Below are positions 52,468 to 60,654 of a stretch of DNA of 64,000 nucleotides, piece by piece. The stretch comes from Syntrophaceae bacterium UBA6087 (GTDB lineage Bacteria; Desulfobacterota; Desulfomonilia; UBA1062). Within the stretch, counting starts at the first letter, position 1; every line of letters starts with the position of its first letter. Under the pieces are notes generated by a model that searched no databases, had not been told where the DNA came from, and saw only the letters and a list, made by a program, of their open reading frames with translations. The translations under genes and the position numbers were made by a program. The DNA lies in NCBI GenBank assembly GCA_002448235.1, contig DIXF01000013.1, positions 17,213-81,212 on the forward strand, in the 5' to 3' direction.

Positions 52468-54569
52468 TGTGCGAGCACCTCTTCCTTGGAATATTCTTCC
52501 ACGGGAATGGGTATGGAGAAGATGAAGGTGGATCCCGTACCTTTCTGGCTCTCCACGTCTACCCATCCGTCATGAGCACCGGCGATGTATTGGACAAGGG
52601 CCAGACCCAGGCCGGTTCCATTGTCCTTTGTAGTGAAGTACGGGTCAAATATTCTCCTTGTGAGATCCTGGGGGATACCATATCCCGTGTCCTTGACCAG
52701 AAGGACAAAATTATCCTTGATTCCCATGAGGGCTATTTCCAGACTCCCTCCGGAGGGCATTGCATCTTCCGCATTCTTGATCAGATTTATCAGAAGCTGC
52801 TTGAATTGTCCACGATCTATCATGATCTTCGGCAGCTTGTCGGAGCACTTGACCTCGATCTCAATATTGCGTCTTTTGATTTCGGGCATCAGCATGGACA
52901 CTACCGAATTCACCTCTACGGCAGGGTCAATGAGCTGCTTTTTGGGCAACGGCAGCCGTGCATAAGAGAGGTATTCCTCGGTAATCTGGGAGAGCCGGTC
53001 GATTTCGTTGCGGATAACGCTGATAAGCTCCTGGGCTTCCTTTTTGTCTCCGCCTTCCATGATCTCGTCTTCCAGAAGCTCGGAGTGGAGGAGCACCGAG
53101 GTGAGAGGGTTGCGGATCTCGTGCGCCACATGTGCGGACATCTGTCCAACGGCAGCGAGTTTCTCGGCTTGTATGAGCTTTTCCGTCAGGGCTTTCTTGT
53201 CCGTTATGTCCACGGCGTACTGCACCACGTTGTCCACCTCGCCCTTGTTATCGTAGAGCGGGATGGCGCTGATGTCGAAAAAGTAGGGCTTGCCCTGGAT
53301 ATCCACCCGCGTGTCCCGTTCGGTGACGATCTGGCCCGTCTTGAAACACTCTTCAACGATGGCCAGATGGCACATGCGCTCGTTTTCGGAGAAGTCGAGC
53401 GAGCAGTGCCTGTCGATGACTTCCTCGCGTTTTTTCCCATAAAGGTCGCACAGGCGCTGGTTCACATCCACCATAAAGAAGGCGGAATCGATCATGGCAA
53501 GGTAGTGGGGGACGCCGTTGAAGATGGTTTCCAGCCTTTTGTGTGCTATCAGCACCCGTTCGGCCCACTTGTTGCGCTCCGATGCCGTGGCCCGGGCCTT
53601 GTTGATGCGCAGCAGCACCAGGGTTGCTATGATGACGAACCCGATGCTCACCGATCCCAGGAGCAGGGCGTTCCTGAAGGTATCCGACATGAGGTAGATC
53701 ACCTCGCTGTAGGGCGAGGTGGCCACGGTGATCCATCTGCGGTTCAGGAAGTGGACCGAAGAAAAGGCGAGGAGCTTTTTCACGGGCTTGGGTTTCGGGT
53801 AGTGGGGGAAGGTGAACTCATACATGCCGTCGTTCTTGAGCTCCATGGCCCGCCTGACGGTCTGCAGCCCTTCGACGCTGTATCCCTGCTTCTCCATCTT
53901 CATCACGATGTCGTAGAGGTTCATCCCCACCCACTGGGGGTTTGGATGATAGAGGATCATTCCTGTCTCGTCCAGCATCCAGGCATATCCGGTTTCCGAA
54001 GGCCTGATGGGCGCGACGTAATGGGCAGTGATGTTCGCCAGGTCGATGGCGCAGCCGATGACCCCGTTGAACCGGCCGTCTTTGCCTTTGAGGGGGAACG
54101 AGATGATGAAGGTTTCAAAACGGCCGGGTATATCCTTGTTCTGCTCCCCGCCGACCGTGATGATGTCCGATACGAAGGGAACCCCGAGTTCCCTCCCTAC
54201 CCGGAAGTATGTCCGGAAGCTGAAATTTTTTCCTTCGAGTCCGGGCAGGATATTCTGCGGGTAGCGGTAAGTCATGATCCCCTGGGAATTTTCCCAGAAT
54301 ACAAAGGTCACCTTGTTTTTGAGCGACAGATAGGCATTGTCGAGGGCGATCTTTATGGCTTCCGGATTGCCGTCGGCTACTGACTGGATATGGATAGTGA
54401 GATTGAGGATATTGGTGATGTCATGCATGTACTGCTCTATGCCCATGGCGGTCTGCTGGGCGAGCAGCCCCTGTTCCCGGTTGAACTGGTGGGCCATCTC
54501 CCGCTCGACGCTCCGGTAGGAATATATGGCGAAGATGACCACAAACCCCAAAACGATGAAGCTTCCCAT
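52464..54569 (-). CDS. dCACHE-PAS sensor histidine kinase (cassette 2)
   Basis: A protein of at least 701 residues. An N-terminal membrane helix, then a ~250-residue double-CACHE periplasmic sensor (e.g. FRTYFRVGRELGVPFVSD, GYAWMLDETGMILYHPNP), a second helix (~295-315), PAS (~345-455), a DHp domain with HVAHEIRNPLTSVLLHSE, and an HATPase (NLIKNAEDAMPSGG, VKDTGYGIP, FDPYFTTKDNGTGLGLALV) are all visible. The stop overlaps the exported protein. The start may lie further upstream at a non-AUG codon (54635), where AAGGAGG is better placed than at 54569. Confidence 0.93.
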   Translation of the reverse strand: MGSFIVLGFVVIFAIYSYRSVEREMAHQFNREQGLLAQQTAMGIEQYMHDITNILNLTIHIQSVADGNPEAIKIALDNAYLSLKNKVTFVFWENSQGIMTYRYPQNILPGLEGKNFSFRTYFRVGRELGVPFVSDIITVGGEQNKDIPGRFETFIISFPLKGKDGRFNGVIGCAIDLANITAHYVAPIRPSETGYAWMLDETGMILYHPNPQWVGMNLYDIVMKMEKQGYSVEGLQTVRRAMELKNDGMYEFTFPHYPKPKPVKKLLAFSSVHFLNRRWITVATSPYSEVIYLMSDTFRNALLLGSVSIGFVIIATLVLLRINKARATASERNKWAERVLIAHKRLETIFNGVPHYLAMIDSAFFMVDVNQRLCDLYGKKREEVIDRHCSLDFSENERMCHLAIVEECFKTGQIVTERDTRVDIQGKPYFFDISAIPLYDNKGEVDNVVQYAVDITDKKALTEKLIQAEKLAAVGQMSAHVAHEIRNPLTSVLLHSELLEDEIMEGGDKKEAQELISVIRNEIDRLSQITEEYLSYARLPLPKKQLIDPAVEVNSVVSMLMPEIKRRNIEIEVKCSDKLPKIMIDRGQFKQLLINLIKNAEDAMPSGGSLEIALMGIKDNFVLLVKDTGYGIPQDLTRRIFDPYFTTKDNGTGLGLALVQYIAGAHDGWVDVESQKGTGSTFIFSIPIPVEEYSKEEVLAQ

Positions 54570-54652
54570 CCAGATGAGGATTTCCCATCCTGTCTCTTTG
54601 ATGGTGATGGTATGCCGCCTTATGGAGTTATTAATGAGAACGGCCCTCCTTC

Positions 54653-56014
54653 TTAACCGATATATGTATCTTCTGCTATTTTCCTGGGCAGATGTTCAAT
54701 GCGCGCCTTCAGATCGTCTTTTTCAAGGGCAAAGAGCGGGCTGATTTCCACAAGGCTGTTTCCCTGCACCTCGATCCCGGCATCTTGAAGCCAGCTTGCG
54801 TGAAGACTGCTCTGCATGGCCATCGAGCTTTCCAGGGAATCTTCCCCGCTCATATTCTTCACCGGAGCGAATTCATGCTCCCGGATGGTCTCCAAGATGA
54901 CGCAGTTATTTGCCAGGGGCAGCGCATCGAAGATGAACGTTTCGAATTTTACGCCCTTGACGTCTGCGGCCTTCCCTTGAGAATCCAGGGCAGAAATGGA
55001 TTTGACAGCCCGGTGGAAGGGGAGCATCCGGCCGGCGCCGGTAAGCGTTTCGATGAAGCCCCTCCGGATCACATGGATCGCTAAGTTCCCCGGCCAATAA
55101 CGCATTGAACCTCTGTCATCGGTTGCATAGCGCATGGAATCGCTCATATCGCTGTATTCGATCACCCGCATCCTCCCGCCGGCCTTTGCGATCACTCCTA
55201 CCTTCTCGTCAAAATCTCTTTTTCTCACGACCTTTGACGACATGTCGGAAGCCTTCTTCGCGTGGAGGCCTATAAAGAGGGGGTCGCATACCGATACGAG
55301 AGGATTGTCCACCTGGAAGTAGAAGATCTCTTCGACTCCTATGTTTTTCATGATCTCCAGGCATCCGTTCTTTTTCAGCGCGGTCAGGGTTCCCCCGTGT
55401 CCGTCCGGATTCATGAACAGGCCGCCTTCTTTTGAGATGATGAAGTTCCCTTCCTCGGTAACGGAGGGGATCATGCCCTGGACAAAGAAAAAGACATTCT
55501 TCTCGTCGAGGCCGAAAAAGGAATGTCCGGCAAAGAATGAACGCGTGTCCGCGTCGTTTTCCCGTGACGTCATGATGAACAGGGGGACGGAGACGGAATA
55601 TTTCCGCGAGAGCGCGAGCACCTTCTCAGCGTGTAGCTGAAAAAGACTTTTCGATTTGACCGGGCTTACCCCCACTACACCCTTGGGCGCCTCGATCCCC
55701 AGGCGGGAGCCCTGGCCTCCTGCAACGACAAGCGCGGCCACGGCTCCTTTTCCGATAAGTTCTTCGCCATGCTCACGGTACTCTCGGGCTGCAGGTGTTG
55801 CGGCAAAGGAAGCCGGTATAACCTCTGCGGGCTCCACATCCTTCATGGGGGGCTCCCGGTAGAGGTGCTTCCCCTGCATCAGTTCGTTCATCAGAGCGGT
55901 ATCGGTAATATTCAGATCCCTCTCGACCGCCTGACGTGAGACGAAGGGCGCTCCCGTCTCAAGAAGTCTTGCGATATGGTCCTGCCCGATGCGCAGCAGC
56001 CTTTTTTCGAGCAT
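54653..56014 (-). CDS. UDP-sugar pyrophosphorylase of the UDPGP/UAP family
   Basis: A protein of 453 residues; AAGGAG precedes the ATG at 56014. The nucleotide-binding motif is AALVVAGGQGSRLGIEAPKG, followed by SPVKSKSLFQLHAEKV, PLFIMTSRENDADT, GHGGTLTALKKNG and YFQVDNPLVSVCDP. This is the eukaryote-like UAP/UGP-type fold, not the GlmU type, and makes UDP-GlcNAc or UDP-glucose from sugar-1-phosphate and UTP. Substrate choice is not determined. It overlaps the rarA 3' end by 56 bp. Confidence 0.85.
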   Translation of the reverse strand: MLEKRLLRIGQDHIARLLETGAPFVSRQAVERDLNITDTALMNELMQGKHLYREPPMKDVEPAEVIPASFAATPAAREYREHGEELIGKGAVAALVVAGGQGSRLGIEAPKGVVGVSPVKSKSLFQLHAEKVLALSRKYSVSVPLFIMTSRENDADTRSFFAGHSFFGLDEKNVFFFVQGMIPSVTEEGNFIISKEGGLFMNPDGHGGTLTALKKNGCLEIMKNIGVEEIFYFQVDNPLVSVCDPLFIGLHAKKASDMSSKVVRKRDFDEKVGVIAKAGGRMRVIEYSDMSDSMRYATDDRGSMRYWPGNLAIHVIRRGFIETLTGAGRMLPFHRAVKSISALDSQGKAADVKGVKFETFIFDALPLANNCVILETIREHEFAPVKNMSGEDSLESSMAMQSSLHASWLQDAGIEVQGNSLVEISPLFALEKDDLKARIEHLPRKIAEDTYIG

Positions 56015-57239
56015 TCATGATCTCCTTAACCCGTTTTTCAAATCCGATGTCCCGGGGCATGTACAGCCTCACTTCTTCGATCCCTTCGGGAAAATAGTTC
56101 ACGAGAAGGGCACCATGAGGGTCATCATGGGCATAGATATATCCTTTTCCATATCCCAGTTCCTTCATCAGCTTCGTCGGAGCGTTGCGCAGATACAGAG
56201 GCACCTGCGGCGTGCCCGTCTTTTTGATCAGGTCGTGAACCTTTTTCTCGGCGAGATAAAGGGCATTGCTCTTGGGTGCGCAGGCCAGATACACCGCGGC
56301 CTGGTAGAGGGCGAGCTCTCCTTCGGGAGACCCCAGCATGGTAAAGGCGTCTTTTGCCGACATCACCATGCGCAGGGCGTTGGGCTCAGCCATGCCGATA
56401 TCTTCCGATGCGATCCTGATCATACGCCTCAGGATGAACAGTCTGTCTTCGCCGCCTTCGAGCATCCTGCCCAGCCAGTAGATGCTCGCATGGATGTCGC
56501 TTGCCCGCACGCTTTTATGAAAGGCCGATATGAGATCATAGTGCTTCTCGCCTGTCTTGTCGTGATAAAACGGCCTCTCGAGCAGCGAGCTTAAATCCTG
56601 GATATCGATCAGTTCCTTCTCGATCGTGCTCAGGGCGAGTTCGAGGAGATTGAGGGCTGCCCGCGCATCCCCGTCAGCTGCATGAGAAAGGGCCTTTATG
56701 CACTTCTCCGAAACGGCTTTATTCCGGCTTTTCAGGCTCTCGTCAAACAAAACCGCCCGGTTCAGGATCTTTTCGATATCCGGGGCGTTCAGCGAATGGA
56801 ATACGACGACCTGAAGCCGCGAGAGCAACGGCGAGGTGATGGAGAAAGACGGATTCTCTGTGGTTGCGCCGATGAGGACTATATCCCCCCGTTCCACGAA
56901 CGGCAGCAGGGCATCCTGCTGAATCCGGTTGAACCGGTGTATCTCGTCGATGAAAACGATGGGAGGGGAGGCCGCGTTCTCAGCTTCTTTCGTAACCCGT
57001 TTGATATCCTGCACTCCGCTGGTGACAGCGCTGATCGAGAAGTAGGAATCCGGGTAGAGCCTTTCGACAACGTGGGCGGCACTGCTCTTTCCTGTTCCGG
57101 GCGGGCCCCAGAGTACGACCGATCGTAGGTTTCCTTGAGCGAAACTTTCGATAAACTTCCGTGCCTCGTCCTGCCCGATGAGTTCATCAATGCAATGCGG
57201 CCTGATCCTGTATGCAAGAGGAGGGGTATATTTTTCCAT
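55959..57239 (-). CDS. rarA: Replication-associated recombination protein A (RarA/MgsA AAA+ ATPase)
   Basis: A protein of 426 residues. PLAYRIRPHCIDELIGQDEA is the family N-terminus. Walker A is WGPPGTGKSSAAH. Walker B is VFIDEIHRFNRIQQDALLP. IGATTENPSFSITSPLLSR is sensor-like, and the C-terminal domain has EDIGMAEPNALRM and LGYGKGYIYAHDDPHG. It acts at stalled replication forks together with SSB. No strong ribosome site precedes the ATG at 57239. Confidence 0.95.
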   Translation of the reverse strand: MEKYTPPLAYRIRPHCIDELIGQDEARKFIESFAQGNLRSVVLWGPPGTGKSSAAHVVERLYPDSYFSISAVTSGVQDIKRVTKEAENAASPPIVFIDEIHRFNRIQQDALLPFVERGDIVLIGATTENPSFSITSPLLSRLQVVVFHSLNAPDIEKILNRAVLFDESLKSRNKAVSEKCIKALSHAADGDARAALNLLELALSTIEKELIDIQDLSSLLERPFYHDKTGEKHYDLISAFHKSVRASDIHASIYWLGRMLEGGEDRLFILRRMIRIASEDIGMAEPNALRMVMSAKDAFTMLGSPEGELALYQAAVYLACAPKSNALYLAEKKVHDLIKKTGTPQVPLYLRNAPTKLMKELGYGKGYIYAHDDPHGALLVNYFPEGIEEVRLYMPRDIGFEKRVKEIMNARKKAAAHRAGPYRKTS

Positions 57240-57278
57240 GTATCTAGCTATAGCATAAAAACCGGCCCGAGAAAAAAT

Positions 57279-57473
57279 TTATAAATTATTAAAAGGGGGG
57301 TTAAGTAAACCCGGGTCGTGTCGATACAAAGTAATAGGTTCTTCAAGATTCATTCCCCGTAGAACCTCCTCATATGTTCGCAGGTCTAACCGGCCTGCTT
57401 TTTTTTTCAAAAAATATGGGGAAAGAGTTTTTCGCGTCAATAAACATTCATCCCCTGAACGATCAGGGATCAA
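57279..57473 (-). CDS. Possible small protein, weak
   Basis: A 64-codon frame from a TTG that has GGAGG eight bases upstream. The sequence (SGDECLLTRKTLSPYFLKKK, then RTYEEVLRGMNLEEPITLY) is not low-complexity, but I recognise no family. It lies upstream of rarA in a 354-bp gap, and codon use is unremarkable. It may well be spurious. Confidence 0.25.
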   Translation of the reverse strand: MIPDRSGDECLLTRKTLSPYFLKKKAGRLDLRTYEEVLRGMNLEEPITLYRHDPGLLNPPFNNL

Positions 57474-57553
57474 TATAAGGGCCTCCGGATCTCGACCTCA
57501 TTTATCTATACGATATCATTTGAAGTTTAATTCAAAATCACGGAAATCTTTCC

Positions 57554-57581
57554 TTGACATTTCCTTTTGATACATTATAGA
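57554..57581 (+). promoter_or_regulatory. Promoter of the initiator tRNA
   Basis: TTGACA (57554-57559) and TATAGA (57576-57581) are 16 bp apart, with the -10 ending 12 bases before the mature tRNA start. The hexamers are near consensus. Confidence 0.75.
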
Positions 57582-57593
57582 AGACTCATGTGA

Positions 57594-57670
<77 letters not shown>

Positions 57671-58705
57671 GTTATTTCAAAAAGTTATCTGATCCAGTCA
57701 GTCTAAACATTCTCATATTTTTAACCTATTGATAACCTATCGTACGTTTAAAGGATTTCCAGGCCGAGGTGCCACCAATAATCATACGTTTTAACAATGC
57801 GTATAAGCATTTCTTTAAGGAGATTTGTGCCGCTTGATGCATTCTGTAGATCTATGTAAACGGTATTGAGTGTCTTTCCATGATGTTTCCTTATCCCGAA
57901 TCGTAGCGGGTTCTTGCCTTGTTTCACACGCAGAGAGGGATTAATTACTTAAGATTGATTCCAGGTTGGTAAATCGATAGAAATTAATCAGTTATCTAGC
58001 TTATCTCGTGTAAGTGTGTGGTTAGAGTTGACACGATATTGGTGCTCTTCGCTGTTCCGCTATGTATAATTTTAGCAAGGCATTTAGTTGAAAACTGTAT
58101 AATTATCTGAGGAACTGGTCTCAATAGGGGAAGCCTTTGATTTTGTAATTGCCGTTGTAGCGCTTTACGCATTGGAGTAAATAGAGAACAGGCATGGAAT
58201 TCGTCAATCAGGAGAATATGGTGCGACCAGAGTTCATCAGCCTTCTCCTTCTGCAGGGAAGCAGAAGTATGGCCTCCTCCGGGTAATATTTTCAAATCGA
58301 TTACAACTGTTTCTCCTTTGAAGTTTTATAAATACATTGATTTACAAGAGCATTTCTGTTAAACGTTGAGAAAGTAAGGATTGGGAATACAGCTTTTAGG
58401 TTAAGCGTCCTAGAGACAGCAAGCCAAATTTGTGGTGACTGGTCCGTCGAGTGAGCTGCTTGTTGCTGAATTTAATGATTGCGGCCAGTGATGATATGCC
58501 TTTCGTTGAGACCGGTTTCAAGTATTTATTCATGAAATAAAAGGGGAGATAAAGCGTTGTCTGTTGCACATTGCAGTGAAGGTTATGAAGGAAGTTAAGT
58601 CTTTGCACCGGGGTCAAATCGCTCACCATTGAGCTGCGAAAGCATCATAGAGTTGCACAAACCGGATCAGGACGAGCCTTCTTCGTTTCATTTAGAGGAA
58701 AAGTA
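57671..58705. other. AT-richer, about 1 kb gene-poor stretch downstream of tRNA-fMet
   Basis: No convincing intact gene. The two small minus-strand frames in it (57996-58295 and 58396-58629) lack good ribosome sites. Base composition is visibly more AT-rich than its neighbours. The first frame resembles a decayed ComM/YifB fragment (see pseudogene entry). I saw no repeat of the tRNA 3' end further on that would mark an island border. Confidence 0.5.
57996..58295 (-). pseudogene. Possible decayed ComM/YifB (Mg-chelatase-like) fragment
   Basis: The translation contains GGGHTSAS, HHILLIDEF and MRKALQRQLQNQRL. These fall in the same order and spacing as the ComM motif series GGG(H)T...GEVSLAHHGVLFLDEF...VLEALRQPLEDGRV, with degraded linking residues. 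No intact protein is formed and the flanking parts of the family are not readable. The likeness is by eye only. Confidence 0.35.
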
Positions 58706-59926
58706 GTGGGAAACAGGTGGTTCATATTACTTGCCATAATTTTCATTCTGGTCCCGGCAGCTGCTCGGGCTCAGCAAGGAGCCCCTCTCGGGACCAGCAA
58801 CTTTAGCTTTAAGCTCGATTATATAACTTTTGCCGACAGTCAATGGAGCCCTGATACTCAGGGCGGGTACATGGGACTTGAAGTATACAGTCTAATCTCC
58901 CCGAACTTGTACCTCGGGGGTGAGATCGGGGCCAGTTCCAGCGGGACATTATATGGAGGAGAAGCTCTCCATTACAGTCCATTTGAGTTGAACCTGAAGT
59001 ATGCAATGGAGGTTTTTCCGAACCTGGTCGCAGATTTCGGTACCGGTTTTTCTTACTCGTATGCCTCAGTTGAAGGTGAAGAATACACATCGTCGTACTA
59101 TAAAAAACATGAACACGATTGGCTCTTCGGAGGACAAGTCTTTGCAGGCTTGACGTACAAGATCCAACGGCTCCCCTTTATCACGTTTGCCAGTGATGAA
59201 GCCCTGCCTTCAATCGGTGTCAATGCAAAGTACCAGGTTACCCAGGAATTTAAAGGCAGGGATGTTGATTTTAATAACTGGAGGCTGGGTGGTCAGCTGA
59301 GCTGGTTGATCGGCGTGGAGCATGTTTTGCCTCCGGCAGACATGCAGGCGGAGCCAGAAGCCCCTCTTGGGGCCGGCAACCTTGCTGTGAAGACGGGTTA
59401 TATCACTTTCACCGACCATCTTTTCAGACTTATCGACGAGGAAAGAAGACCCTATGCGGGCATTGAAGGATATGGAAAGATCTACAGGGATGTGTACTTG
59501 GGTGGAGAAATTGGGTTCTGCAGCGCGTCAAACGATTTTCAGAATGACGACCTTCTTCATCAGCACAGAGCGTATGATACAGATCTCACGTTCCTGGAAT
59601 TGAATGCAAAGTATACAAAAGATCTTAGCCCTTATCTTGTCATTGCTGCCGGGGGAGGGCCTTCCTGGATCAAAATCGACGGCACTTTTGAAGTTCACAA
59701 TTTCATCCTTGTCGGCGACCGGTATATACAGACTGTGGACAGGAGAGTGCCTGAATCTGATTGGCTTCTTGGCGGACAGATCTTCACAGACCTTACCTTT
59801 ACCTACCACTGGCTCCAACTCGGTATCAACGCGAAGTACCAGATAACCCAAGAGATGAAAAGCGAGGGCGGTAACTTTGATGTGAACAACTATAGGCTGG
59901 GTGCACAGATTGGGGCATTATTTTAG
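58706..59926 (+). CDS. Outer-membrane beta-barrel protein with an internal tandem duplication
   Basis: A protein of 406 residues from a GTG behind AGAGGAAAAG. A signal peptide (FILLAIIFILVPAAARA) is followed by two similar units, residues ~26-204 and ~219-406. Each starts APLG(T/A)xN and has YLGGEIG and DWL(F/L)GGQ(V/I)F. Each then has IG(V/I)NAKYQ(V/I)TQE and N(W/Y)RLG(G/A)Q near the end. The alternating strands and terminal aromatic residues fit 8-stranded barrels joined head to tail. It is the first gene of a four-gene exported-protein run. Confidence 0.75.
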   Translation: MGNRWFILLAIIFILVPAAARAQQGAPLGTSNFSFKLDYITFADSQWSPDTQGGYMGLEVYSLISPNLYLGGEIGASSSGTLYGGEALHYSPFELNLKYAMEVFPNLVADFGTGFSYSYASVEGEEYTSSYYKKHEHDWLFGGQVFAGLTYKIQRLPFITFASDEALPSIGVNAKYQVTQEFKGRDVDFNNWRLGGQLSWLIGVEHVLPPADMQAEPEAPLGAGNLAVKTGYITFTDHLFRLIDEERRPYAGIEGYGKIYRDVYLGGEIGFCSASNDFQNDDLLHQHRAYDTDLTFLELNAKYTKDLSPYLVIAAGGGPSWIKIDGTFEVHNFILVGDRYIQTVDRRVPESDWLLGGQIFTDLTFTYHWLQLGINAKYQITQEMKSEGGNFDVNNYRLGAQIGALF

Positions 59927-60001
59927 GGCGTTACTCCTCTTTTACCGGGGGAATGCCACTTCTTAAGCCCCCTGTATCAAGAGCGCTTAAAAAGGTGCGG
60001 C

Positions 60002-60613
60002 ATGCAAAAGGTTATGATTTCCATCATGTTATGCCTGGTTTTATCGATCCCAAGCCGGGCTCTATGCGGGACGGACAAGGACACGAAAAGCTGGACAGGG
60101 AACGTAAATCTCTTCTTCGGAGAAAAGTTCCTGGACAAAGACGACTGGGAACCTGTGGACAAGCAGATCGAAGCGGGAATCCTGATGGATGTCAAACACC
60201 GCAATGTTCCATTCAGCCTCGCCTTCGACGTTTTGTATTCCAAAGACAAAGAAGACATTGACAGCCTCGATCTGGGGATTGGTCCTTTTTACACAAATGT
60301 AGAATCCCGTATCATGGAATTTGATGTCGGTGTCCGGAAGATCTGGGAATGCCCGAAGAATGTCCGGCCGTTCATCGGGATCGGATTGGCAAGCATCGAT
60401 GGCGAGGTCAGGGCTCAGTCCTTCGGGCGCTCTGTGTCTGACGAAGACCTCGGATACGGCATGTGGGCCGACATCGGTGCATACATTACGCTCGCTGAGC
60501 GCTTCAACATCGGGATCGAGGCACGATGGTCGAACGTGCAGATCAATCTCTACGGAGCAGAGGCCAGGGTCGGAGGATGGCACGTCGGTGCGCTGTCAGG
60601 CATACACTGGTAG
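60002..60613 (+). CDS. Outer-membrane beta-barrel protein
   Basis: A protein of 203 residues; AAAGGTGCGGC precedes the ATG at 60002. A signal peptide (VMISIMLCLVLSIPSRALCG) is followed by alternating amphipathic strands: SWTGNVNLFFGEKFLD, QIEAGILMDVKHRNVPFSLAFDVLYS, RIMEFDVGVRKIW and VGGWHVGALSGIHW. The last strand ends in an aromatic residue, as barrels usually do. It resembles small OmpW/OmpA-like barrels. It lies 75 bp after the tandem barrel and 41 bp before the phosphoesterase. Confidence 0.75.
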   Translation: MQKVMISIMLCLVLSIPSRALCGTDKDTKSWTGNVNLFFGEKFLDKDDWEPVDKQIEAGILMDVKHRNVPFSLAFDVLYSKDKEDIDSLDLGIGPFYTNVESRIMEFDVGVRKIWECPKNVRPFIGIGLASIDGEVRAQSFGRSVSDEDLGYGMWADIGAYITLAERFNIGIEARWSNVQINLYGAEARVGGWHVGALSGIHW

Positions 60614-60654
60614 AGGTTGTTCCTCGAGGGCTGCCTTTCAAAGGGGAGACGATC

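Noticed and set aside
58396..58629. 77-codon minus-strand frame (MVSDLTPVQRLNFLHNL...)
   Set aside because: No ribosome site, AT-rich, no recognisable motif; treated as non-coding.
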